The notes under the pieces: generated by a model
What the model was told of the DNA's origin: nothing
Seen by the model: the letters and a program-made list of their open reading frames with translations, nothing else
The model's database searches: none
NCBI GenBank assembly: GCA_002316675.1
Contig: DCDZ01000016.1
Span: forward strand, 20,080-55,848
Direction of reading: 5' to 3'
Length of the DNA stretch: 35,769 nt
Source: Tyzzerella sp. UBA1042
GTDB taxonomy: Bacteria > Bacillota > Clostridia > Lachnospirales > Anaerotignaceae
Shown: one piece after another, positions 16,530 through 23,996 of the stretch
Numbering within the stretch: position 1 is the first letter of the stretch
Layout of the letters: each line of letters begins with the position of its first letter
Position numbers and translations under genes: made by a program

Positions 16530-18152
16530 ATGAACAATGAGCAGAAGATTATTGAATATATTCAATCACTTCTTTTTGATATTAGGATAACAGAGGATTT
16601 GCCTGAGGAATTAGATCAAATCAAAGGTATGAGAGAAATCGACCATACCCTGCGGCGCTTTCGCACATCAATCAAGTCTATTGGAACAGGAGATTTTTCT
16701 GAAAATATTGAAGGGAAGGGGTATATTATTGGTGTGACAAAAACCCTGCAATCTGTGCTTAAAAATCTTGTGTGGCAAACAAAAGCAATTTCCCATGGAG
16801 ATTTTTCCCAAAGGGTGAATTTTTTGGGTGAATTTTCAGATTCGTTTAATGAGATGACCAATAAATTGGAAACAACCATTTTTGATTTACGGGAATCAAA
16901 AGAATTGTTTCAAATGCTTTTTGACACCATTCCCGATGCAACGATGATTGTTTCTTTAGAAAAAAGGACTATTTTAGACTGCAATCATGTTTTTGAAGGG
17001 TTACTGGGGCGCCCCAAAGCGGATTTTCGGGGGAAAAAATTGAGTGAAATTTCTTTTTTTAAGGATCGTCAGCAGGAATATGCTTTCTTTCAGTCATTTT
17101 ATCTTTCCGGCGGGGGAAACTGTGTTTTTATAGAATTAAAGCTCCATGGCGAAAATGAAGTGTTCGGCCTCTGTTCCTCGGCTATCGTCACAATTAAGAA
17201 TGAAAAGTATATTTTGAGCGTAATCAAAGATGTTACCAAAATGAAAAAGTTGGAACAAAGCTTGAAAAAGAGCGAGAAGATACATCGACTTTTGGCGGAC
17301 AATGCCAGCGATGTGATTTGGACCATGGGTTTAGACGGTAAATTTACATATATTAGCCCTTCCGTAGAAAAGCTGAGAGGCTTCAAGGTGGAAGAAGTTT
17401 TTGCACAAACAAAAGAGGAGTTGCTGGTCCCTTCCTCAAGAAGTTATCTGGATCATGTTTTGAAAATGGCAACAGAAATGGTTGAAAAAAATTTGCCTTT
17501 TGACGCATTTCGCAGTGATATTGAATTTCCGTGTAAGGATGGTTCTACTGTGTGGACGGATTCAACGGTATCGGGGATTTACGATAATGAAAATCATTTT
17601 ATGGGACTGCTGGGGGTTTCAAGAGATATTACAGAAAGAAAGCAGATGGAGGAACAGATCAGAAAATTATCCGAAATTGACAGGCTGACTCAGTTATATA
17701 ATCGAAGTAAGATTGATGCGGTTTTGAATGCAGAGGTGGAGCACCTGTCCAATAATGTGGGAGTTTGTTCCGTCATATTATTGGATATTGACTATTTTAA
17801 GCGTGTGAACGACACTTGGGGGCATTTGGTGGGGGATGCTGTCCTCAAAGAGATTGCGGGCATTTTAAGAACGGAGACCCGGGAGAGAGACACAGTTGGT
17901 CGTTGGGGCGGAGAAGAATTCCTCATTATTTTACCCTCTACCGGCTTAGAGGAGGCAATTGCTTTCGCAGAAAAAATAAGAATAAAAATTTCTGAATTTC
18001 ATTTTTCTGAGATCAATCATCTTACGGCCAGTTTTGGTGTTGCAGAAACCACAGGTCGTCTGACACCTGTTGAAATACTGGCAAAGGTGGATGGGGCACT
18101 TTATCATGCCAAAAGAAGCGGCCGAAACTGTGTGTGCTCTATGGAGCAATAA
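16530..18152 (+). CDS. Soluble diguanylate cyclase, HAMP-like/PAS/PAS/GGDEF
   Basis: Predicted to make cyclic di-GMP from two GTP. The 540-residue protein has no membrane segment. Residues 35-115 form a HAMP-like pair of repeats (IGTGDFSEN and ISHGDFSQR). Two PAS domains follow at about 120-240 and 250-370, the second ending in GVSRDITERKQME. The GGDEF domain covers about 375-540 with the intact active site GGEEF (460-464) and the inhibitory I-site RERD (451-454) exactly five residues before it, so product inhibition is expected. AGGAGG six bases before the ATG supports the start. It shares a transcript with the V4R gene. Confidence 0.93.
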   Translation: MNNEQKIIEYIQSLLFDIRITEDLPEELDQIKGMREIDHTLRRFRTSIKSIGTGDFSENIEGKGYIIGVTKTLQSVLKNLVWQTKAISHGDFSQRVNFLGEFSDSFNEMTNKLETTIFDLRESKELFQMLFDTIPDATMIVSLEKRTILDCNHVFEGLLGRPKADFRGKKLSEISFFKDRQQEYAFFQSFYLSGGGNCVFIELKLHGENEVFGLCSSAIVTIKNEKYILSVIKDVTKMKKLEQSLKKSEKIHRLLADNASDVIWTMGLDGKFTYISPSVEKLRGFKVEEVFAQTKEELLVPSSRSYLDHVLKMATEMVEKNLPFDAFRSDIEFPCKDGSTVWTDSTVSGIYDNENHFMGLLGVSRDITERKQMEEQIRKLSEIDRLTQLYNRSKIDAVLNAEVEHLSNNVGVCSVILLDIDYFKRVNDTWGHLVGDAVLKEIAGILRTETRERDTVGRWGGEEFLIILPSTGLEEAIAFAEKIRIKISEFHFSEINHLTASFGVAETTGRLTPVEILAKVDGALYHAKRSGRNCVCSMEQ

Positions 18153-18176
18153 ATCCTAAGGTAGGAAAGTGTTTTT

Positions 18177-18290
18177 ATGAAAAAAACCGAGAATATGCCT
18201 GTTCTTCTATATTATGCAACAAAGGGGAATGTATTTTCTTCCCCATTATTTTGGAATAGGGGGATAGGCCTGTGTATGGCATATCAATAA
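18177..18290 (+). CDS. Possible 37-residue small protein after the diguanylate cyclase
   Basis: ATG at 18177 with TAGGAAAG about seven bases upstream opens a 37-codon frame that begins MKKTENMPVLLYYATKG and ends before the terminator at 18316. I do not recognise it, and a frame this short is easily random. It lies 24 bases after the cyclase stop, so it would be co-transcribed. Confidence 0.2.
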   Translation: MKKTENMPVLLYYATKGNVFSSPLFWNRGIGLCMAYQ

Positions 18291-18315
18291 GATACAACGA
18301 AAATAGAAATAAGAG

Positions 18316-18356
18316 GCAGCGGCGCATAGGAATTGCCATACTTCGCTGCTTTTTTT
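18316..18356 (+). terminator. Terminator after the V4R/diguanylate cyclase operon
   Basis: GCAGCG (18316-18321) pairs with CGCTGC (18344-18349) across a 22-base loop, followed by eight T (18350-18357 region). The stem is short but the T-run is strong. The rest of the 18153-18526 gap holds the possible 37-residue frame and the TRAP terminator. Confidence 0.6.
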
Positions 18357-18440
18357 ATTGGGAAAAGAGAGGCCATGTATGCCGAAGAATGCGGTAAGGG
18401 GAAGCGGAAGTATGAAATTTTATAAAATGGGAATTTGCGC

Positions 18441-18491
18441 AAAAAACGATGTAGGACTGCTTCCGTCAACGGAAGGTTTCCTACATCGTTT
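18441..18491 (-). terminator. Terminator of the dehydrogenase-TRAP operon
   Basis: AAACGATGTAGGA (18444-18456) pairs perfectly with TCCTACATCGTTT (18479-18491), and CTTCCGT/ACGGAAG forms an inner stem around 18460-18475. On the minus strand the stem runs into six T. It stands just beyond the dctM stop. Confidence 0.85.
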
Positions 18492-18526
18492 CATAAGAAT
18501 GGGCCAAAATAATTTGTTACAGATGA

Positions 18527-19813
18527 CTAATACAGCAGATTTACTAATGCGGTGGAAAACGCAGGAACATAGGTAATCAGAAGTAAGTCAATAATCAACA
18601 AAATGTAAAAGGGTACGGCTTCTTTAATGAAAGCGGCAGTTTTACACTTTGTAATGCCGCAGGTTACAAACATCAATGTACCCATAGGAGGGGACAAAGC
18701 ACCAATGGCATTATTAAAAATATAGATCATCGCGAACTGGATTTCATTGATTCCATAATTAGCTGCAATGGGTGCCAGTAAGGGAACCAAAATAATCATG
18801 GAAGCATTGCCTTCAATAAACATACCTACGATTAAAAGGAAAATATTGATGGCTAACAAGAAAAGATATTTATTATCAATGGTGCTTACAATCCATCCTG
18901 TTAATTGCTGTGGGATACGCTCTTTTGTTAAAATCCAAGAGAAGGCGCTGGCAGCAGCAACAATCAACATAATAGAGGAGGTTGTGCAAACAGTTTCTCT
19001 CAGCCCCTGAAATGTATTTTTCAAATCAAGCTCTTTATAAAATACGCCCAAAAGTACAGCGTAAAGAATTGCAATGGCGCCTGCTTCTGTTGCAGTAAAT
19101 ACACCCAAACGAATACCGCCGATAATAATAATGGGCAGACACAAAGGCAGAATTGCAGGCTTTATAGCCGCAATAAATTCACTTCTTGGAACTTTTTCTG
19201 TATAAAGAGGTTGATATCCCCGCTTTACAGAGATAAAACGCACCAGAACCATCATGGAAACACATAATAATGTACCGATCCCTAAGCCGGACATAAACAA
19301 TTTACCGATGGAAACGTTGGCAATACATCCGTAAAGGATCATCGCAATGCCGGGAGGAATCAATGGGGTAATCATAGAGGATGCTGCCGTTACAACGGTA
19401 GAGAATTCCTTAGAAAAGCCTTTTGCTTCCATTTCGGGAACCAACATTTTTGCTTCCATTGCGGCATCGGCCAAGTTAGAGCCGGATAAACCGCCCATTA
19501 ATGTGGAAAGCAATACGTTTACCTGTGCCAAACCGCCAGACATACGTCCTGTAAGTACGGAACAAAAGTCCATAATTCGTTTTGTAACGCCCGTATAGTT
19601 CATTAAAATACCGGCGCATACAAAGAAGGGGATTGCCAACAAAGATATACTTTCAACACTGGTGATTGCTCTTTGAGCAAACATTATGGTGTTTATTGTC
19701 GGATTCAGAATGAAATAAACGGCTGACCCGCCTAAAACAGACAGATATACAGGAACTTTTAAAAATAAAAGCACCAGTAAAACAATGGCGGAAAGCGCAA
19801 GAACACTATTCAT
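18527..19813 (-). CDS. dctM: TRAP transporter large permease (DctM)
   Basis: Large membrane subunit of a tripartite ATP-independent periplasmic-type transporter, which drives solute uptake with a sodium or proton gradient. The 428-residue protein is a series of about twelve hydrophobic segments with family landmarks such as SGSNLADAAMEAK, MITPLIPPGIAM and GALSPPMGTLMFVT. Its ATG overlaps the end of dctQ by eight bases, so translation is coupled. Gene context with uxaB-uxaA-kdgK-eda suggests a hexuronate or aldonate substrate. Confidence 0.94.
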   Translation of the reverse strand: MNSVLALSAIVLLVLLFLKVPVYLSVLGGSAVYFILNPTINTIMFAQRAITSVESISLLAIPFFVCAGILMNYTGVTKRIMDFCSVLTGRMSGGLAQVNVLLSTLMGGLSGSNLADAAMEAKMLVPEMEAKGFSKEFSTVVTAASSMITPLIPPGIAMILYGCIANVSIGKLFMSGLGIGTLLCVSMMVLVRFISVKRGYQPLYTEKVPRSEFIAAIKPAILPLCLPIIIIGGIRLGVFTATEAGAIAILYAVLLGVFYKELDLKNTFQGLRETVCTTSSIMLIVAAASAFSWILTKERIPQQLTGWIVSTIDNKYLFLLAINIFLLIVGMFIEGNASMIILVPLLAPIAANYGINEIQFAMIYIFNNAIGALSPPMGTLMFVTCGITKCKTAAFIKEAVPFYILLIIDLLLITYVPAFSTALVNLLY

Positions 19814-20309
19814 TTACTACCGCCTCCTTTGCTTCAGATTTTACACCCTTAATCAGGGCATAGAAGTAGTTAAGAATCATTAAGATGTAAGATACCGGCG
19901 CAATGCCATAGATAAGTGCATAGGGAATTTTCAACATAGGGGTGGATCTCCCGCTTTTGATAAATAGCTGTATAAATCCAATGCTTTGTACAAACAAATA
20001 AGAAATGACTGCAACAACAACAACGGATATAAAAATTGAAAAGTATTTTTGAGCTTTTTCGGGAAAAAGGTCTACAATCATTTCAATTGCAACGTGATTG
20101 CCGTAACGGAAGGCGGCACCGGCAGATGCAAAAACAATCCAAACCATGCACGCTAACTGTACTTCCTCCAACCAGGTGAAGGGTGCGCCAAAAAGACGAC
20201 GCCAAATAACACCTAAAAAGGTGAGGAAGATCAACATTGCCAATACCACAGCGGCAACAAGAACATCTATATTTATGATTAAGGATAAAATGCTGTTATT
20301 TTTTTTCAT
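19806..20309 (-). CDS. dctQ: TRAP transporter small permease (DctQ)
   Basis: Small membrane subunit of the TRAP transporter, 167 residues with four hydrophobic segments and the family signature WLEEVQLACMVWIVFASAG in the middle. The start at 20309 is chosen because GAGGGAGCG precedes it and the protein then opens MKKNNSILSLIINID as DctQ proteins do. An in-frame extension to 20498 would run into the dctP gene and is rejected. Confidence 0.92.
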   Translation of the reverse strand: MKKNNSILSLIINIDVLVAAVVLAMLIFLTFLGVIWRRLFGAPFTWLEEVQLACMVWIVFASAGAAFRYGNHVAIEMIVDLFPEKAQKYFSIFISVVVVAVISYLFVQSIGFIQLFIKSGRSTPMLKIPYALIYGIAPVSYILMILNYFYALIKGVKSEAKEAVVNE

Positions 20310-20341
20310 TTTCGCTCCCTCGAATCTAATTCTGAAAAGTA

Positions 20342-20365
20342 CGGCGGGAGGATTCCCTTCCGCCG
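20342..20365 (-). repeat. Intergenic hairpin between dctP and dctQ
   Basis: CGGCGGGAGG and CCTTCCGCCG form a ten-pair stem with one G-T pair and the four-base loop ATTC, within the 85-base dctP-dctQ gap. There is no strong T-run on the minus strand, so it more likely stabilises the upstream dctP message or partly terminates than fully stops transcription. Confidence 0.6.
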
Positions 20366-20394
20366 CAACTTCAGATTTATTATTGTGGATAGTG

Positions 20395-21441
20395 TTATTC
20401 TGCACCCATAGCAGCGCGAACTGTGTCATAAAGACCTTCGGACCAACCGAACTTGTCGCCCATGTCATAGAATGCCCGTGCTTTTTCGCGGAAACCATTC
20501 ATAACTTCTTCTGTAGGTTCTACCACTGTTACACCTTCGTCCTTCATCATCTGCAGATACTCTGCTTCTGCATCCTGCTGAATTTCGTTGTTGTAGATGC
20601 CGGCTTCTTTCCCTGTTTCTAAAAGGAGGTTCTGCTGTTCTTCCGTCAAGGAGTTAAACCAATCATTGGAGCAAACCCATGTTGTGAAGTTCAAAACGTG
20701 AGCATCAAGAATCAAATATTGTGCAACCTCGTGCAGCTTACGGCCATACAGCGTTGCAAGAGGGTTTTCCGCACCATCAATGGTTTTTGTCTGTAATGCC
20801 TGATAAACATCACCAAGGCTCATACCTGTGGAAGCAGCGCCCAAAACATCAAAGCCAAGGGACTGAATCTGATTGCTGGGTACGCGGATTTTCATACCGG
20901 CCAAATCATCAACGGTGTTTACAGGTTTATTTGTCAAGGTGTGACGTGCGCCATATGCCCAGTTGGAAGCAAGAATTTTCAAGCCCTTTTCTTCCAGCTT
21001 GCCTTCTTGTTCCTTATACCAATCGGATTCAATCAGTGTCCAGCACTGATCCCAATCGTCAAACAGGAAGGGGCCGAATACGATACCAAAGTCAGGCACA
21101 CCATAATCTGCATAGAAAGCACCGTCAGCTAAGGTTGCCACATTTTCCCCCAACAGCATGGAATCGATCAAATCTGTCTTATTTCCAAGTTGAGAATCGG
21201 GATAGAGTACGATCTCCATGGAGCCTTCAGATTTTTCCGCCAATAAGTCTGCCCATTTCTGCAAAGCTTGTCCGACGGGTTCAGTCATAGAGTTTTCAAA
21301 TCCAATTTGCAATGTTACTTTTTCCTGAGGTGTTTCTCCCTGGTTTGCAGAATCATCTGCTGGTTTACTGGAACAACCTGCAAGAGAAGCTACAGAGAGT
21401 GCCGCAATACACATAGATGCAACTACTTTTTTCAATTTCAT
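20395..21441 (-). CDS. dctP: TRAP transporter solute-binding lipoprotein (DctP)
   Basis: Extracytoplasmic substrate-binding subunit, 348 residues. The N terminus is a lipoprotein signal: MKLKK, a hydrophobic stretch, then LAGC with the lipidated Cys23, so it is anchored on the outer face of the membrane. DctP family features include the conserved arginine region GMKIRVPSN, where the Arg usually binds a substrate carboxylate, and GADGAFYADY-like loops upstream. The ATG at 21441 has AAAGGGG upstream. It lies 55 bases after the dehydrogenase gene. A carboxylated sugar such as galacturonate or L-galactonate is a fitting ligand, but this is inference. Confidence 0.94.
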   Translation of the reverse strand: MKLKKVVASMCIAALSVASLAGCSSKPADDSANQGETPQEKVTLQIGFENSMTEPVGQALQKWADLLAEKSEGSMEIVLYPDSQLGNKTDLIDSMLLGENVATLADGAFYADYGVPDFGIVFGPFLFDDWDQCWTLIESDWYKEQEGKLEEKGLKILASNWAYGARHTLTNKPVNTVDDLAGMKIRVPSNQIQSLGFDVLGAASTGMSLGDVYQALQTKTIDGAENPLATLYGRKLHEVAQYLILDAHVLNFTTWVCSNDWFNSLTEEQQNLLLETGKEAGIYNNEIQQDAEAEYLQMMKDEGVTVVEPTEEVMNGFREKARAFYDMGDKFGWSEGLYDTVRAAMGAE

Positions 21442-21496
21442 TTCTTTTTCCCCTTTCAAATTCTTGTTTTTCCATTTTTATTTGAACACACCGCAA

Positions 21497-22528
21497 TTAT
21501 GATTGGGTGAAATCCAACACGACCTTCAGCATTTTATCAGCGTTTTTTGAAAAATCCTCAAGGGCTTGTGCGCCGTCTGTCCATTTGTAACGGTTTGTTA
21601 CCACCTTATCTAATTTTACATCATGAGTGCGCACTAAGTCGATTAATTCTATAAAATCTTTTTTCAATGCGTTACGAGAGCCGTAGATATTCAGCTCTTT
21701 TTTCTGAATGATTGTAAAGAAGAAATCGTCTATATTTTTCTTGGAAACACCAATGAGCACAACTTTGCCCCCAAAGCAGGCAGCATCAATGCAGTTTTGG
21801 AAGGTGATAGGTAACCCTACCGCTTCAATGGTTACATCAAAGCCATTCCCGCCGGTCAATTCCGCCACGCCCTTTTGGAAGGCCTCCGGTGAGCTGTTTA
21901 AAAGCTTATGCTGAATTTCAAAGGTTTCATAAGCATACTTTAATTTTTCTGCCGCAACATCGCAAATGGTTACTTCTGCGCCCTTGGCTTTTGCCGCAAT
22001 GGCAGCTAAAACACCGATGGTTCCGGCACCCATGATTAAAACCTTATCCCCGGGCTGAACCTCCCCCCGAGAGACACCATGGTAGCTGATGCAGAATGGT
22101 TCAATCAAAGTCAGGGTTTGTGCGTCCAAGCCCTTGCCATCATAAATTCTTTCCACCGGCATAGTGATATATTCAGAAAATGCTCCCTCACGCTGCACGC
22201 CCATTGTTTGATTGTCGTGACACACGTTTACTCTGCCTTTTTGGCAGGAGTAGCATTCGCCGCAGTTAAAATAGGGGTTACAAGTTACAATCATTCCCGG
22301 CTTTAAGCCAAATTCGTTTTCCCCAACCTCAACAATTTCTGCCGAAAATTCATGTCCGGGAATACGAGGATAGGAAACATACGCATTTGCACCACGGTAG
22401 GAGCTTAAATCACTGCCGCAAATCCCGCCGTACAAAAGCTTTAACAAAGCTTCTCCTTTTTTAGGAACAGGCTTTTCGATTTCAACAATAGACACCTCTC
22501 CGGGTGCATTAATTCTAAGTGCTTTCAT
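21497..22528 (-). CDS. Zinc-dependent MDR dehydrogenase, candidate L-galactonate 5-dehydrogenase (LgoD/YjmD-like)
   Basis: A 343-residue medium-chain zinc dehydrogenase. Catalytic zinc ligands are Cys37 (CGSD) and His59-Glu60 (PGHE). Structural zinc is held by Cys89, Cys92, Cys95 and Cys103. The cofactor loop GAGTIG is at 167-172, and Asp190 at the end of the next strand favours NAD over NADP. Size and tone fit E. coli LgoD (YjjN) and B. subtilis YjmD, which act in the same sugar-acid pathway. Oxidising L-galactonate would yield tagaturonate, the substrate of uxaB across the divergent promoter region. Other polyol or aldonate substrates remain possible. It is first gene of the leftward operon. 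Confidence 0.85.
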   Translation of the reverse strand: MKALRINAPGEVSIVEIEKPVPKKGEALLKLLYGGICGSDLSSYRGANAYVSYPRIPGHEFSAEIVEVGENEFGLKPGMIVTCNPYFNCGECYSCQKGRVNVCHDNQTMGVQREGAFSEYITMPVERIYDGKGLDAQTLTLIEPFCISYHGVSRGEVQPGDKVLIMGAGTIGVLAAIAAKAKGAEVTICDVAAEKLKYAYETFEIQHKLLNSSPEAFQKGVAELTGGNGFDVTIEAVGLPITFQNCIDAACFGGKVVLIGVSKKNIDDFFFTIIQKKELNIYGSRNALKKDFIELIDLVRTHDVKLDKVVTNRYKWTDGAQALEDFSKNADKMLKVVLDFTQS

Positions 22529-22575
22529 AATTGTTAATACCTTCCTTTTTCCACAGTAAAAATCACTGCTTCTTT

Positions 22576-22589
22576 TGATGTATACATCA
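22576..22589. promoter_or_regulatory. Predicted GntR operator, TGATGTATACATCA
   Basis: Perfect 14-base palindrome with a GTATAC core, just downstream of the leftward promoter. It resembles, from memory, the GTATAC-centred ExuR/UxuR sites of enterobacteria, which are also GntR/FCD regulators of hexuronate genes. Confidence 0.7.
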
Positions 22590-22601
22590 CTCTATATGAG
22601 G

Positions 22602-22631
22602 AGTATAATTGTTTCCTGTAGTTCGTGTCAA
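22602..22631 (-). promoter_or_regulatory. Promoter of the dehydrogenase-TRAP operon
   Basis: On the minus strand TTGACA (22631-22626), 18-base spacer, TATACT (22607-22602). A start near 22595 would place the palindromic operator at 22576-22589 just downstream, in a position to block elongation. Confidence 0.75.
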
Positions 22632-22952
22632 CTTAAAAATAAATTATGGCTCAATTTTCAATAGTATAAACAATTTTGAGGGTGATTTTTTAAGCATAAT
22701 ACACAATAAAATGAAGCGAATTATGATTTTTCAATTTTTTTAGCTATTATTATTTTGGAAATTAATAGGATATTTGAAGTATTTTGTAGAATGATGTATC
22801 CAAAGAGAGATATGGGAACGTTTATGGATTCTTTTAAAATTCTCTTTTTCGCTTCCTTTCCATCGTTTCTGTTGAAAAAGATGCCGGGGCTATATAAATA
22901 TAGGGATTGCGGCAATAATGCATAGAAAAAGCATTGTATGCCATATTGTCTC

Positions 22953-22981
22953 TATACAAAGGGAAAATTATGTAGTATACT
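22953..22981 (+). promoter_or_regulatory. Candidate promoter of the gntR gene, overlapping an operator-like site
   Basis: TATACA (22953-22958), 17-base spacer, TATACT (22976-22981). The -10 lies inside TGTAGTATACTTTA (22971-22984), which keeps the GTATAC core and matches the perfect operator at 10 of 14 positions, suggesting autoregulation. The remainder of 22640-22950 is AT-rich with nothing else recognised. Confidence 0.4.
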
Positions 22982-23009
22982 TTATGCAAATTTTGGGGAG
23001 GTACAAGGA

Positions 23010-23678
23010 ATGCCTGTAAAAGAAAGTCTGAAACAGAGAGCGTACCATGAGATTAAAGAAAAAATTATAACTTGCGTATATGCACCGGGGGTGATGCTGA
23101 ATGAGGAAGCTTTGCGGGAGGAGCTTCATGTAAGCCGAACCCCCATACGGGATGCCCTCAGCCGCTTGGAGCAAGAAGGACTTATTTCCATACTCCCCAA
23201 AAAGGGGATTGTTGTTTCCGGGTTATCGATCAATGATATTAATTATATTTTTGAAGTGCGTTTGCTTTATGAGCCTTATGCATTGTTACATCATGGCCCT
23301 AAAATGCAGGATGAAGCCATTCAAAAATATTTTGATGCCTTCTCCTTGCCTGTTCAGGCACATAGCGAAGAGGAATATTATGCTCTGGACGATGCGTTTC
23401 ATGTTGCAATTGTTGATGCAATTCAGAATCCTTATTTATCGAAAACATATAATTGGATTCACAATCAAAACCTGCGTTTTCGTGTGATGACGGCGCAGTT
23501 TATTAAAGCAAGATTGGAGCAGACAAATGAGGAGCATTTAGCCATTGTAACGGCCTGCTTAAAGCATGATTGGTCATTGGCGGCCAAGGAAATGGAGAAC
23601 CATCTTCGAGCCTCTAAAAATGCCACCTTCGATTTAGCATTGTGCAGCAGAAACGGTGATTTGCAAAAAGAAAAGTAA
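23010..23678 (+). CDS. GntR-family regulator with FCD domain (hexuronate locus regulator)
   Basis: A 222-residue transcription factor. Residues 1-70 form the GntR winged helix (YHEIKEKIITCVYAPG, then SRTPIRDALSRLEQEGLI). The rest is an FCD ligand domain with the usual metal-site residues: Asp in DDAFH, and histidines in FHVAI, EEHLAIV and ENHLRA. FCD regulators of this kind bind sugar acids and usually repress uronate genes. The ATG at 23010 is chosen because GGGGAGG (22995-23001) is eight bases upstream; the open frame to 22938 crosses the promoter. It is separated from uxaB by a terminator, so it is probably expressed alone. Confidence 0.93.
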   Translation: MPVKESLKQRAYHEIKEKIITCVYAPGVMLNEEALREELHVSRTPIRDALSRLEQEGLISILPKKGIVVSGLSINDINYIFEVRLLYEPYALLHHGPKMQDEAIQKYFDAFSLPVQAHSEEEYYALDDAFHVAIVDAIQNPYLSKTYNWIHNQNLRFRVMTAQFIKARLEQTNEEHLAIVTACLKHDWSLAAKEMENHLRASKNATFDLALCSRNGDLQKEK

Positions 23679-23762
23679 GGGCCTCAAGCTTTTTGCCGTC
23701 AGTTTATTTTTAAGCGGCAACATTCATTCTTTTGCATAAAAGGAAAGAAAATATGATAGATT

Positions 23763-23796
23763 AAAGTATGTCTTGTAAAAAAGACATACTTTTTTT
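23763..23796 (+). terminator. Terminator after gntR
   Basis: AAAGTATGTCTT (23763-23774) pairs perfectly over 12 bases with AAGACATACTTT (23781-23792), six-base loop, T-run 23790-23796. The catabolic operon therefore needs its own promoter. Confidence 0.9.
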
Positions 23797-23800
23797 GTGG

Positions 23801-23830
23801 TTGAAGTTTGTATACATCATTTTCTATAAA
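23801..23830 (+). promoter_or_regulatory. Candidate promoter of uxaB-uxaA-kdgK-eda with operator in the spacer
   Basis: TTGAAG (23801-23806), 18-base spacer, TATAAA (23825-23830). The operator-like GTTTGTATACATCA (23806-23819, 11 of 14 matches to the perfect site) fills the spacer. A second possibility is TTGATT (23898-23903), 16 bases, TATACA (23920-23925), whose -10 overlaps the perfect palindrome at 23915. Confidence 0.45.
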
Positions 23831-23914
23831 ATCATCGAAGAACTACCTTCAAATTGCACAAAAAAATGGAATGGATATTGTTTTGAATCACCAAAAATTG
23901 ATTATTTTTATTTT

Positions 23915-23928
23915 TGTTGTATACAACA
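23915..23928. promoter_or_regulatory. Predicted GntR operator, TGTTGTATACAACA
   Basis: Perfect 14-base palindrome with the same GTATAC core as the site at 22576-22589, upstream of uxaB. Confidence 0.7.
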
Positions 23929-23938
23929 TAGGGCTTTG

Positions 23939-23952
23939 TGTTGTATACTGTC
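23939..23952. promoter_or_regulatory. Second operator-like site near uxaB
   Basis: TGTTGTATACTGTC matches the palindrome at 23915-23928 at its first ten positions and is centred 24 bases further on, about two helical turns plus, so two regulator dimers could bind side by side. Confidence 0.45.
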
Positions 23953-23996
23953 TTAGAATTATCTTAAACCAGAACAATTTTGGAGGTACAAGGTTT

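Noticed and set aside
20721..21290. 189-codon plus-strand frame inside dctP
   Set aside because: Antisense to a clear lipoprotein gene; no start site or family resemblance.
23010..23678. Reading the locus as a gluconate rather than hexuronate regulon because of the GntR name
   Set aside because: GntR is the superfamily name; the FCD domain and the uxaB-uxaA-kdgK-eda context point to sugar acids of the uronate branch.
23808..23996. 63-codon N-terminal extension of uxaB
   Set aside because: The extension crosses the predicted promoter and operators and is not UxaB-like; GGAGG supports the ATG at 23997.
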